42,590 nt of DNA from Desulfuromusa sp. (GTDB lineage Bacteria > Desulfobacterota > Desulfuromonadia > Desulfuromonadales > Geopsychrobacteraceae): the NCBI GenBank assembly GCA_021647765.1, contig JAKIUD010000026.1:1-42590 (forward strand). The letters run 5' to 3'. Below the pieces are notes generated by a model that was given only the letters and a program-made list of their open reading frames with translations, made no database searches and was not told the origin of the DNA. Below are positions 1-7,539 of the stretch, piece by piece. The translations under genes and the position numbers were made by a program. Positions within the stretch are counted from its first letter, which is position 1; each line of letters begins with the position of its first letter.

Positions 1-27
1 GTCTAAACCGATAGTGGTAATCTTCAT
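1..27 (-). CDS. IS110-family transposase, N-terminal fragment cut by window edge
   Basis: Read on the minus strand from an ATG at 27, the nine visible codons give MKITTIGLD, the usual opening of one large group of IS110-family DEDD transposases (the D would be the first catalytic Asp). A GGAG-type ribosome site lies just upstream on the minus strand (around 33-40). The rest of the gene lies beyond the window. Its start differs from the second IS110-type gene at 1335-2612, so these are two different elements. Only nine residues are visible, so the family call rests on motif memory. Confidence 0.6.
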
Positions 28-120
28 GGTGGTCTCCTCTCGTTTCTGTTGATGGAATGATTGATTACCATCATGGCGCATTGACGCCGATGAGTGAAGC
101 GGGGGAGACCATCTCATCGA

Positions 121-154
121 GTTTACTACGGTATTGCTTAAACTTGCGCCATTC
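121..154. repeat. Family A palindromic repeat, right-end fragment (copy A1)
   Basis: The segment gtttactacggtattgcttaaac followed by ttgcgccattc recurs at 966-1000, at the end of copy A2. Only the right end is present here, between the partial IS110 gene and the toxin-antitoxin operon. It marks an old rearrangement or insertion border. Confidence 0.75.
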
Positions 155-227
155 TGGACATCCCCCTATTAAAATCAACGAGAAAAAGTAGGCTGCTCCC
201 CGGATGAAACTTGTTAGAATGTCAAAC

Positions 228-256
228 TTGACAACCCTACTGCCGATTGATAAAGT
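228..256 (+). promoter_or_regulatory. Sigma-70-type promoter of the yefM-yoeB operon
   Basis: TTGACA at 228-233 is a perfect -35 box and TAAAGT at 251-256 a fair -10 box. The spacer is exactly 17 bases. The start of transcription would fall near 263, inside the palindrome described at 257-272, which suits autorepression by the antitoxin. Confidence 0.7.
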
Positions 257-272
257 TGACAACATCTTGTCA
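257..272 (+). promoter_or_regulatory. Palindromic operator candidate for YefM/YoeB autoregulation
   Basis: TGACAA (257-262), four bases, then TTGTCA (267-272) form a perfect dyad that overlaps the end of the -10 box and the likely start point. A further TTGACAAC copy covers the -35 box (228-235). Type II antitoxins of this family normally bind such dyads with the toxin as co-repressor. The assignment to this pair is inferred from position. Confidence 0.5.
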
Positions 273-292
273 TAAAAGTAAAAGGAGATGTT

Positions 293-544
293 ATGCAGGC
301 AATTTTATATTCCCAAGCTCGGAACAATCTGCGGCAGATCATCAATAAGGTTTGTGACGACTACGATGAAGTGATCATCACAACCAAAGATGATAAGACC
401 GCTATTTTGATTTCGTATGAAGAATACAGAGCGATGAAAGAAACGATGTATTTGCTTTCATCGCAAAATAATCGAGATAAACTCATCCGTTCGATTGATG
501 AAATTGAAAATTCCAGAATTATACAAAAAGATATCGAGTTATGA
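293..544 (+). CDS. yefM: Type II antitoxin, YefM/Phd family
   Basis: An 83-residue protein with the typical YefM layout. The N-terminal DNA-binding half opens MQAILYSQARNNLRQIINKV, then comes VIITTKDDKTAILISYEEY with the conserved 'Y..y' turn, and an acidic C-terminal tail (about 55-83) wraps and inhibits the toxin. It starts 9 bases after an AAGGAG ribosome site and is preceded by a perfect -35 box and a palindromic operator. Its stop overlaps the start of the toxin gene (ATGA at 541-544), so the two are translationally coupled. Length and order (antitoxin first) are standard. The pair appears intact and sits between IS110 remnants in a repeat-rich accessory strip, consistent with acquisition by transfer. 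Confidence 0.92.
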   Translation: MQAILYSQARNNLRQIINKVCDDYDEVIITTKDDKTAILISYEEYRAMKETMYLLSSQNNRDKLIRSIDEIENSRIIQKDIEL

Positions 545-801
545 TCATCGGGTTTTCGAGTGAAGGCTGGAAAGACTATCTCTATTGGCAAACCAACGAC
601 AGGAAGATCTTAAAACGGATCAACTCACTTATCACTGATATCAGCAGAAACCCGTTCGACTCCGACGGTCTGGGCAAACCTGAACGATTAAAAGAAAATC
701 TGACCGGCTATTATTCAAGAAGGATCACTGCTGAACATCGCCTTGTATACAAAATCATAGACGACCTACTCATTGTTGCCCAATGTAGATTTCATTATTG
801 A
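541..801 (+). CDS. yoeB: Type II toxin, YoeB/Txe-family ribosome-dependent mRNA endoribonuclease
   Basis: An 86-residue protein of the usual YoeB size. YoeB binds the 50S A site and cleaves mRNA. The known catalytic residues of the E. coli protein (E46, R65, H83, C-terminal Y84) line up two positions later here: Glu48 in KPERLK, Arg67 in AEHRLVY, His85 and the terminal Tyr86 (RFHY). All are present, so the toxin looks active. Its ATG overlaps the antitoxin stop by four bases. It ends 33 bases before a Family A repeat. No second toxin or antitoxin gene is visible nearby. Confidence 0.93.
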   Translation: MIIGFSSEGWKDYLYWQTNDRKILKRINSLITDISRNPFDSDGLGKPERLKENLTGYYSRRITAEHRLVYKIIDDLLIVAQCRFHY

Positions 802-833
802 TACAGCAAGCGAAGGTAACTAGGGACATCCCC

Positions 834-1000
834 GAATGGCACTAAGTTTAAGAAATTTTCCCAGCAAAACGGGGCTGTCCCAGGCTTTTGCGGTGCGAAC
901 CACCGTGGTTCTTCGTGGCTCGTAAACTCTTGGGACAGCCCCCGATGAACCTGGGGACAGTCCCGAGTTTACTACGGTATTGCTTAAACTTGCGCCATTC
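834..1000. repeat. Family A palindromic repeat, near-complete copy (A2)
   Basis: About 167 bases running from GAATGGCACTAAGTTTA to AAACTTGCGCCATTC, so the two ends are imperfect inverted repeats. The core holds several nested short palindromes built on GGGCTGTCCC / GGGACAGCCC / GGGGACAGTCCC and a cggtgcgaaccaccg hairpin. The same sequence blocks in varying order recur at 17420-17540, 24226-24404, 30474-30580, 32216-32337 and 35831-35955. Truncated 'aactagggaca' motifs flank this copy on both sides (about 818-828 and 1009-1024). Confidence 0.8.
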
Positions 1001-1334
1001 GTAGAAACTAGGAAACTAGGGACATTCTATATCACCTCTGTCAATGAAAAAGTAATTCTTTTACAAATCAGCAGCTTACTGATTTGAGCTATTTCCGAAC
1101 ACACGTCTCCTGCTGTTTCTGGCTCTGGCGTTGTCTCACGTCTTGGCGAATCTTGGGTCTAATCGTTACAAGTATCCGACATTCCTTGTCCGCAATGGGA
1201 GCAAGGTCGTCCCAGCATTCCTTATCCAAACTTCAAGATTCCAGTGAGAGGCTCATGTTTGTCCCGCCCGAGGTCTCTGCCTCAACGTTGTTGCTCGAGC
1301 TCTTCTCGCCACCGACTATTTCAGAACTGGTTGA
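1001..1334. other. Non-coding stretch downstream of the broken IS110 transposase
   Basis: No convincing gene is visible on either strand; the weak open frame at 1084-1362 has no ribosome site or recognisable motif. The stretch holds two hairpins: CAAATCAG (1064-1071) with CTGATTTG (1079-1086), and a 10-bp stem ATTTCAGAAC (1318-1327) / GTTCTGAAAT (1339-1348) that contains the transposase stop codon. As non-coding flank of an IS110-family element it could once have encoded the element's guide ('bridge') RNA. That is inference from family knowledge. Confidence 0.4.
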
Positions 1335-2612
1335 TCACGTTCTGAAATGGTCAGAATCGTAAGGTTCGTTGCGTTTCATCAGTGTCCAGGCAACAATCAA
1401 CATCTTTGCTGCCAGTTTAACCCGCATTTTCAGTTTTATGCCACGCTCCAGCTCTCTCCCTTTGAGCATATTGGTGAAATAACTGCGAATCTTGGCATCA
1501 CTATAGCTGGCGATTTGTGCTGCCTGTACCAGAGCATAACGCAAGCCCCGCCTTTCCCTGCTTGGAGATGACTGGAATAGCGGCATTGCTGGTTTTTCCA
1601 CTGCGTGATGCACTTAAATCAAGTCCGGCTAAGCGCAATATCTGTTTGCGACTGGTAAACCGACCGGCATCACTAATGGCAGCCAAAGTCATCGCGGAAA
1701 TAATGGGATCGAAACCGGGAATCGTCAGTAAGCACGCATAGGCCGATGATTTTTCTCCGACATCTTTGAGCCTCTTTTCCAATTCCCGCTTAATTGTTCT
1801 GGTTTGGCGTAACTGCTCCACCAGCATTCGACCTTCCCATGCCGCTGATTCCGGGAGAGCACAACCAATGGATTCCCTGCTTGCCTCCCAGATGGAGCGT
1901 AATCTGTTTTCCTGCACGACATACCGCTTCTGCATTTGGTATTGTTGTCTGAATTCTGCCAATGACAGCTTGGCAATATGTGCGGGGTTAAAGTCATTAG
2001 CAATAATATCGAGAACCAGACCATCAGCCCCACTCTGAGGCATTTGTTTGTCGAGCTCCGGGAAATACTGTGCTAAAAGATTATTGCAGATCCGCATCCG
2101 CAGACCATGTTCCTGCTTTTTCAGCTTTGTCCGATAGGTGATGAGGCTCCGCAATTCCAGCACATCATTTTCGGCAAGATCGTAAAACTGGCAGCGGCTT
2201 TGCCCAACCAGATCGGCAATGTTAGCCGGATCTTTGGTATCGTTTTTATCCCAACGCCCATCAAGTAAAGCCCGATTGTTTTTGGCAGCAACGTTAGAGA
2301 CATAAACGACTTGTTCACCATGAGACGAAGCAGATATTCTGCCAGCGGTTTATGGTACGAAGCTGTTGGTTCCAGGCCATAAACACAGCGGCTCAGGTTG
2401 TTTTGAACCTGTAGATCTGATGCCAGAGATCGGAGGCCACTAAAACCTTGAATGCCGTTATCAAAGATCAATCTCTTCTTGAGAGTTCTTCCGTTTGCGG
2501 TGCCAAAAAAAGCATAGTGTTTCTCTTTAGCAATATCGACACCCACAACCAGTATTGATTCATTGCCACGAATAGTACTGCGTAATTCTCTGAATTGTTG
2601 TAAACGATCCAT
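1335..2612 (-). pseudogene. IS110-family transposase, disrupted by two frameshifts
   Basis: The protein can be read through three frames. 2612-about 2325 gives the start MDRLQQFRELRS, the DEDD-type VVGVDIAKEKHYAFF block and GLEPTASYHKPLAEYLL. After a shift near 2320-2328 the frame continues SHGEQVVYVSNVAAKNNR...DPANIADLVGQ, then the long central helix and the C-terminal Transposase_20 block LLTIPGFDPIISAMTLAAISD...AGLDLSASRSGK. A second shift near 1541-1544 leads to RYALVQAAQIAS...KLAAKMLIVAWTLMKR and the stop at 1335. IS110 transposases are single open frames of about 400 residues, so two shifts mean an inactive gene, unless they are sequencing errors. The start at 2612 was chosen over the upstream 2636 codon by similarity to the family. 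Confidence 0.85.
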
Positions 2613-2796
2613 TTCTGCCTCCCTTAGCGGTATCAAATTTCACTCAAATTGATAACAAGAAATAGAGACAAAAACAGTCTGTTAAAATCATTATTTTGCT
2701 TGTATTTTCCGGAAAAAAAGCCTATTAAGTTACTAATATGATTAATATATAACGTTGTTGTTATTGTGAATAGAAGTAAAAGGGGAAATACTTATT

Positions 2797-3081
2797 TTAC
2801 AACTCAATGGTCGCACTAAGTATCTTGCTGCGAATGGCAGGATGTAGAGCGTTAGGAGTTGTCATATCCACCTGTCTCCCAAGGAGATCCTCAAGATCCT
2901 TAAGTAAGCCGCCGAGGGCAAAAGCAGACTTTCCTTTTTCCATTTCAACCAAAAAATCAACATCACTGGATGCCGTTGCTTGATTTGTCGCCATCGAACC
3001 AAAGACTTTGATACATTTGACACCACGCAGTCTTGCCAGTTCGAGGATTTGGTTTCGATGAGTTTCAATGAGTTGATCCAT
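2797..3081 (-). CDS. Minimal nucleotidyltransferase (MNT/MntA-like), 94 residues
   Basis: A small protein of the Pol-beta nucleotidyltransferase superfamily. The signature is visible: KVFGSMA (the GS motif), then eleven residues later SDVDFLVE with the two metal-binding aspartates. The rest (LGGLLKDLEDLLGRQVDMTT) is the usual C-terminal half of the 'MNT domain'. The start at 3081 is preferred over in-frame codons up to 3123 because GGAG lies nine bases upstream of it. Such proteins normally pair with a HEPN (DUF86) RNase toxin and inactivate it by nucleotidylation. No HEPN gene is adjacent on either side (the 2640-2796 gap is AT-rich and empty), so this looks like an orphan antitoxin. Confidence 0.85.
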   Translation of the reverse strand: MDQLIETHRNQILELARLRGVKCIKVFGSMATNQATASSDVDFLVEMEKGKSAFALGGLLKDLEDLLGRQVDMTTPNALHPAIRSKILSATIEL

Positions 3082-3164
3082 AATCCTGCTCTCCAATTTT
3101 GACTCCATGTAGCACAATATCATAAAGCCCCTCTGACCCTCAAGGAGAAGGGATCAAAGGGTTT

Positions 3165-3497
3165 TGAAGACGAAGGAATCTGGACTCCCTTGATAGAAGC
3201 GTAAGCCTGAAGTTTACGGATGACCTCCTTGCAACCTCCGTCGGCATCCAATATAAGACTGAAAAATGCTCAGAAGGTGTTTTCTTTGGAAAACAATCGT
3301 CAGCGACTCATCTTGCCGGCTTGCTCAGGCTTAAGAAGCGAACGGGGGATAAAATTTTCAAAGAACTCGCCGATCTGCTTGAACGATTTTTGTTTCAGCA
3401 AAGCCATCTCTTTTACAAGTTTTTGCTGTGCAGATTGCGGCTTTTGACGGAGTGTTTGCGGGTGAAATTCTGGGAACATTGGCGTTGTATTTTTCAT
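3165..3497 (-). pseudogene. IS4-family-like transposase, N-terminal remnant with two in-frame stops
   Basis: Reading the minus strand from ATG 3497 gives MKNTTPMFPEFHPQTLRQ...LLKPEQAGKMSR, then a TGA. Continuing in the same frame gives RLFSKENTF, a second TGA, AFFSLILDADGGCKEVIRK and LQAYASIKG. The segment 'RLFSKENTFWAFFSQVL...GCKEVVRKLQA' is typical of the N-terminal region of IS4-type DDE transposases. The two TGAs sit where Arg (CGA) and Trp (TGG) are expected, i.e. single-base decay. Homology fades near 3165 and the catalytic DDE part is absent. The family name is from memory of the motif. Confidence 0.62.
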
Positions 3498-3550
3498 GTG
3501 CTATTATGTCATTTTTAGTCAATATTTTCAGCTACTTTCTCATGCAAAAT

Positions 3551-3570
3551 TGCTTAAACTAGCGCCATTC
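3551..3570. repeat. Family A repeat, right-end fragment (A3)
   Basis: tgcttaaactagcgccattc matches the right terminus of the full copies at 834-1000 and 32216-32337. It lies 28 bases upstream of the uvrB start, so it is part of the uvrB leader. Confidence 0.7.
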
Positions 3571-3598
3571 AAGATACTCCTCATATTCTGGATTAATA

Positions 3599-5593
3599 AT
3601 GGCTCAATTTGAATTACAATCTGACTATCAGCCCTGTGGCGACCAGCCACAGGCAATTAAGGAACTGGTCGAAGGTCTCGATCGCGGCGATCGCCATCAG
3701 GTTTTGCTTGGGGTCACCGGTTCGGGCAAAACCTTCACTATGGCCAATGTGATCAATCAACTACAACGTCCCACCCTGGTACTGGCACATAATAAAACCC
3801 TGGCGGCACAGCTCTATAGTGAATTCAAGGAGCTGTTTCCAAACAATGCCGTCGAATATTTTGTCAGCTACTACGATTATTACCAGCCCGAAGCTTACGT
3901 TCCATCGACCGATACCTTTATTGATAAAGACAGTTCAATCAATGAAGAAATTGATAAATTGCGCCACAGTGCCACCCGCTCACTTTTATCCCGCAAGGAC
4001 GTGCTGATTGTTGCTTCTGTCAGCTGTATCTATGGCCTTGGCTCACCAGAGGCTTACTATGGGATGCTGGTAAATCTGCAAACTGGGATGGAACTCGACC
4101 GCAACAAGTTTCTCCATAACCTGATCGAAATTCAGTACGAACGTAACGATATCGATTTTCATCGCGGGACTTTCCGGGTGCGTGGTGACAGTGTTGAAAT
4201 CTTCCCTGCCTATGAAGAAAAACGGGCTCTGCGAATTGAGTTTTTTGGTGATGAAATTGAAGCTATCAGTGAAATTGATCCTCTGCGCGGCAAGGTGATC
4301 GATCGCCTCGACCGCACCGCCATTTTCCCCGCCAGTCATTATGTGGCAACCAAACCGACGTTGAAACGGGCTATCGGCGAAATCCAGGATGAACTCCAGC
4401 AGCGGATTCAGTACTTCCAGGAACGTAACATGCTGCTAGAAGCTCAACGAATCGAACAACGAACCTTGTTTGATATCGAGATGATCGAAGAAATGGGATA
4501 TTGTCAGGGGATTGAAAATTACTCCCGCTTTCTCGATCGGCGCCAGGTCGGTGAGCCGCCATCGACCCTGTTTTCTTACCTGCCCGACAATGCCTTGATG
4601 TTCATTGACGAAAGCCACGTCAGTGTCAGCCAGGTTGGAGGGATGTATCGTGGCGACCGTTCACGCAAGGAGACTCTGGTCAACTATGGCTTTCGTCTCC
4701 CTTCTGCACTCGACAACCGCCCGCTGATGTTCGAAGAATTTGTCGAACGCCAACCTCAGACGGTCTATGTCTCTGCCACTCCCGCCGATTATGAGATGGA
4801 AAAAGCTCACGGTGTTTTTGTCGAACAGGTGATCCGACCAACGGGTCTAGTTGATCCGCCGATTGAAATCCGCCCAGCAACTGAACAGGTGGATGACCTG
4901 ATTGAAGAAATCCGCATCACCGTCAAAAACAATGCACGGGTACTGGTCACCACATTGACCAAACGGATGGCTGAAGACCTCACCAGTTACTTGCAGGAAT
5001 TGAATATCCGAGTCAACTACCTCCATTCCGATATTGATACCCTTGAACGGGTACAGATTATTCGTGCCCTGCGCGAAGGTGAATTTGACGTGCTGGTCGG
5101 CATCAATCTCCTCCGCGAGGGGCTGGATATTCCAGAAGTAGCATTGGTCACCATCCTCGATGCCGACAAGGAGGGTTTCCTCCGCTCCGCCCGTTCGCTG
5201 ATTCAGACCTGTGGTCGTACGGCTCGAAATGTTGACGGACGGGTAATCATGTATGCCGACAAGGTCACTAAGTCGATGCAAGCCTGTATTGATGAGACAG
5301 AACGTCGCCGCAGCAAACAATTAGCCCACAATGAAAAATATGCCATTACCCCACAATCGATCAAGAAGTCGCTAGGCTCAGTTCTTGACTATCTTGCAGC
5401 AAAAGATGATGGCAAGATGGCGTTAGTCGCAGAAGCTATGGCAGAATACCGTAGCCCGGAGGAGCTGAAAAAAAAGATCGCAGAACTCAAAAAGGGGATG
5501 CTTGGTGCTGCAGCCGATCTTGATTTTGAAAAAGCGGCAGAAATGCGTGATCAGATGCTGATGTTGGAGAAACGGGAGTTGGCATTACGCTGA
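3599..5593 (+). CDS. uvrB: Excinuclease ABC subunit B (UvrB)
   Basis: A 664-residue protein of normal UvrB length. UvrB is the damage-verifying helicase-like subunit of UvrABC nucleotide excision repair in the cytosol. Visible in order: N-terminal GDQPQAI Q-motif; Walker A GVTGSGKT (38-45); the beta-hairpin YFVSYYDYYQPEAYVP that clamps DNA; the Walker B DESH box (FIDESHVSVSQ); helicase motifs TLTKRMAEDLT, GINLLREGLDIPEV and QTCGRTARN; and the C-terminal UVR domain (LDFEKAAEMRDQM) that binds UvrC. The ATG at 3599 begins the family's conserved FELQSDYQPCGDQP region. The ribosome site is weak. It appears monocistronic, followed by two GC-rich hairpins. No uvrA or uvrC is in the window. Confidence 0.98.
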   Translation: MAQFELQSDYQPCGDQPQAIKELVEGLDRGDRHQVLLGVTGSGKTFTMANVINQLQRPTLVLAHNKTLAAQLYSEFKELFPNNAVEYFVSYYDYYQPEAYVPSTDTFIDKDSSINEEIDKLRHSATRSLLSRKDVLIVASVSCIYGLGSPEAYYGMLVNLQTGMELDRNKFLHNLIEIQYERNDIDFHRGTFRVRGDSVEIFPAYEEKRALRIEFFGDEIEAISEIDPLRGKVIDRLDRTAIFPASHYVATKPTLKRAIGEIQDELQQRIQYFQERNMLLEAQRIEQRTLFDIEMIEEMGYCQGIENYSRFLDRRQVGEPPSTLFSYLPDNALMFIDESHVSVSQVGGMYRGDRSRKETLVNYGFRLPSALDNRPLMFEEFVERQPQTVYVSATPADYEMEKAHGVFVEQVIRPTGLVDPPIEIRPATEQVDDLIEEIRITVKNNARVLVTTLTKRMAEDLTSYLQELNIRVNYLHSDIDTLERVQIIRALREGEFDVLVGINLLREGLDIPEVALVTILDADKEGFLRSARSLIQTCGRTARNVDGRVIMYADKVTKSMQACIDETERRRSKQLAHNEKYAITPQSIKKSLGSVLDYLAAKDDGKMALVAEAMAEYRSPEELKKKIAELKKGMLGAAADLDFEKAAEMRDQMLMLEKRELALR

Positions 5594-5611
5594 TGGAAAT
5601 TTATTTCCCCC

Positions 5612-5718
5612 TCACCCCGACCCTCTCCCACAAGGGGAGAGGGAGACAATCCTGAAGTAATCGGTATCGGGGTTGTTTGTTCTACCCACCTCCCTTTATG
5701 GGAGGGGCTGGGGGAGGG
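5612..5718. repeat. Intergenic inverted-repeat pair (CCCTCTCCC and CCTCCC hairpins)
   Basis: CCCTCTCCC (5621-5629) pairs with GGGAGAGGG (5635-5643), and CCTCCC (5689-5694) with GGGAGG (5700-5705). These belong to the 'ccctcaccccgaccctctccc' type of palindrome scattered between genes in many proteobacteria. Placed between uvrB and moeA, they could act as transcript-end or stabilising hairpins, though neither is followed by a T tract. Confidence 0.6.
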
Positions 5719-5751
5719 TAAAAGTGAATAATATTCACAAAAGGAATTGAT

Positions 5752-6969
5752 ATGCCAATCTCATTTTATCAAGCTCGCCAGCAGATACTCGACACCGTCC
5801 CCACCCTTGCGATCGAAACAGTTCCTCTTCTTGAGGCCACAAGGCGAGCTATTGCTGAAGATGTCATCGCCGACCAACCTCTACCCGCATTTAATAACTC
5901 AGCGATGGATGGCTATGCGGTCCGCGTGGAAGATTGTGTCATAGGAGCGACTCTCCCGGTGGTGGGATACCTTCCTGCGGGAGAAACATCGACCGACTCA
6001 GTCAAACCGGGAACAGTCGTTAAAATCATGACAGGAGCTCCCATCCCACCAGGAGCCGATGCAGTGATTCCCTTTGAGAACTGTAAGGCTGAACAAGATC
6101 AAATTACCATTCAGCAAACGGTGAAAAAAGGTGATCATATTCGTTGGATCGGAGAGGATATCCGCCCAGGGGATCGAATCATCCCTGCGGGAACTCTGCT
6201 TCGTCCAGCAGAAGTCAGCTTACTGGCTTCATTTCGACAATCATCCATTCCAGTTCACCTTCGCGTCCGCGTTGCCATTCTCGCGACCGGAGATGAGCTA
6301 CAGGAAATTGATGAGCCTCACTTTAGTCGTGGGATCGTCAACAGTAATTCCTGGGCACTGGCAGCAGCAGTGCGGGAAATTGGTGCCACTCCGTTAGTTC
6401 TGGGGATTGCCCGCGACAATCTGTCCAGCCTGCATGAAAAAATCAAAGAGGGGCTGCAAGCCGATGTCCTGATGACTTCCGCTGGAGTCTCTGCCGGAGA
6501 TCGTGATCTGGTTCGCAAAGTTCTAGAAGAATTCGGTACTAAAGAAATTTTCTGGAAAATAAAAATCAAACCGGGACATCCAACCGCCTTTGGGATGCAC
6601 AATAATACACCAGTTTTTTCACTCCCCGGCAATCCGGTATCGACACTGCTGACTTTCGAGGAATTTGTTCGACCCGCCCTGCTGAAAATGATGGGGCATC
6701 ACACTGTCCTTAGAACCCTCCACCGTGCCACCTTGAGCGAACCGATCAAGAAAAAAGCCGGGCGATTACAAATCTTGCGCGTCGCCATCCAAATCAACCA
6801 GGAAGGTAAAATGATGGTCAGGAGTGCAGGCGATCAGAATACCGGTATTTTGCGCACCCTGGTTGATGCGCAGGGAATTGCCCTGCTGGCAGCGGAGCGG
6901 GATTTTTTTGCCGCTGGCGAACAAATTGACATCCACCTTCTCGGAGCATCAACCGCGTTGGGATATTGA
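5752..6969 (+). CDS. moeA: Molybdopterin molybdenumtransferase MoeA (first copy)
   Basis: A 405-residue MoeA, the enzyme that inserts molybdate (or tungstate) into adenylylated molybdopterin in the cytosol. Family hallmarks: PAFNNSAMDGYAV near residue 45, IMTGAPIPPGADAVIPFE near 97, ATGDEL near 183, SAGVSAGDRD near 246 (the MPT-binding MoCF domain) and LPGNPVSTLLTFEEFVRP near 298, then the C-terminal beta domain. An AAGGAA site precedes the ATG by about 7 bases. It stands alone between uvrB and tRNA-Sec, unlike the second MoeA at 30581-31786, which lies in a cofactor cluster. The two share most motifs but differ at PAFNNSAMDGYAV versus PRWDNSEMDGFAA. Which metal each prefers cannot be told from sequence. 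Confidence 0.96.
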   Translation: MPISFYQARQQILDTVPTLAIETVPLLEATRRAIAEDVIADQPLPAFNNSAMDGYAVRVEDCVIGATLPVVGYLPAGETSTDSVKPGTVVKIMTGAPIPPGADAVIPFENCKAEQDQITIQQTVKKGDHIRWIGEDIRPGDRIIPAGTLLRPAEVSLLASFRQSSIPVHLRVRVAILATGDELQEIDEPHFSRGIVNSNSWALAAAVREIGATPLVLGIARDNLSSLHEKIKEGLQADVLMTSAGVSAGDRDLVRKVLEEFGTKEIFWKIKIKPGHPTAFGMHNNTPVFSLPGNPVSTLLTFEEFVRPALLKMMGHHTVLRTLHRATLSEPIKKKAGRLQILRVAIQINQEGKMMVRSAGDQNTGILRTLVDAQGIALLAAERDFFAAGEQIDIHLLGASTALGY

Positions 6970-7034
6970 ATTTCTGCTAAAAAATTGATTGAAGAAAGTG
7001 CTCAATAAACGTAGAATCCCGACAGTTAATTTTC

Positions 7035-7130
7035 GGAGGTAGTTAGTTCGCTGGTGCGGCTCACGGTCTTCAAAACCGATGCGGGGCGTATCCCGTCCCT
7101 GGTGAGTTCGATTCTCATCTACCTCCGCCA
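7035..7130 (+). tRNA. selC: tRNA-Sec (UCA anticodon), CCA encoded
   Basis: This is a long selenocysteine tRNA: 93 bases plus encoded CCA. The acceptor stem is 8 bp (GGAGGTAG pairing with CTACCTCC). The anticodon arm acGGTcttcaaaACCg shows the UCA anticodon that reads UGA. The extra arm is long and GC-rich (gcggggcgtatcccgt), and the T arm is GTGAG-TTCGATT-CTCAT. The 8+5 bp acceptor/T stack is diagnostic of bacterial tRNA-Sec. It implies the cell makes selenoproteins. selA, selB and selD are not in the window, and no selenoprotein gene was recognised here. Confidence 0.95.
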
Positions 7131-7153
7131 ATCCAGATAGTCAGTCCTGTTTT

Positions 7154-7170
7154 AGAGCTGGCTCTTTTTT
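7154..7170 (+). terminator. Weak terminator candidate after tRNA-Sec
   Basis: AGAG (7154-7157), CTGG loop and CTCT (7162-7165) are followed by a run of T (7166-7170). The stem is short, so termination is uncertain, but the position 24 bases after the tRNA end is apt. Confidence 0.35.
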
Positions 7171-7539
7171 GGGGAAGATAAAAAACAAAGTGGAGTCTGC
7201 TCAGGACTGAATACCGCAAACTTGAATTGTTCGCATCTTTTGCCCCGAAATTTTTAACCCAGTTTTTTCCTTGTAACCGACCCTTTCACATGGGCATATG
7301 GCGACCAAGCTGGTCATTTCAACACAAAATACTGGGGATATAAATGCAGCGCAGACCTCACCATCTCATAGGTCTTTGATATTCCACTGATTCCAGATCT
7401 ATTAAAAGATGGAGTGACTTTTGCATGTGCTCTTAGGGATTATCTTCAATCCCGCAAACGCATGATTATTTGATATTATATTATAGCTGGAGAACGACTC
7501 CCCAGCGACATGATGTGAACAATTTTATCTGGAGGTAAC
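7171..7539. other. Intergenic leader before the triple 12-haem cytochrome operon
   Basis: No gene is visible on either strand. It holds the sigma-54-like element at 7410-7424. Closer to the gene, CTGGAGAACGACTCCCCAG (7488-7506) can fold as an imperfect hairpin. I looked for a GEMM (cyclic-dinucleotide) riboswitch, common before cytochrome genes in this order, and did not see its conserved core. Confidence 0.5.
7410..7424 (+). promoter_or_regulatory. Candidate sigma-54 (-24/-12) promoter for the 12-haem cytochrome operon
   Basis: TGGAGTGACTTTTGC places GG (7411-7412) and GC (7423-7424) exactly ten bases apart, as the RpoN consensus TGGCAC-N5-TTGC requires, with TTTTGC well matched and the middle CAC poorly matched. 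The start would be near 7436, giving a leader of about 100 bases. Support comes from similar elements before two cytochrome genes on the other strand and from an NtrC-type activator in the window. Confidence 0.45.

Noticed and set aside
1084..1362. Open frame of 92 codons on the plus strand
   Set aside because: No ribosome site, no recognisable motif, and it overlaps the hairpins at the end of an IS110 element.
3165..3497. In-frame TGA codons read as selenocysteine in the transposase remnant
   Set aside because: A tRNA-Sec is present, but the TGAs stand where Arg and Trp are expected and the gene lacks its catalytic half, so decay is the better explanation.
7171..7539. GEMM (cyclic-dinucleotide) riboswitch before the cytochrome operon
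   Set aside because: Common in this bacterial order, but the conserved core and tetraloop-receptor elements were not found here or before the other cytochrome genes.
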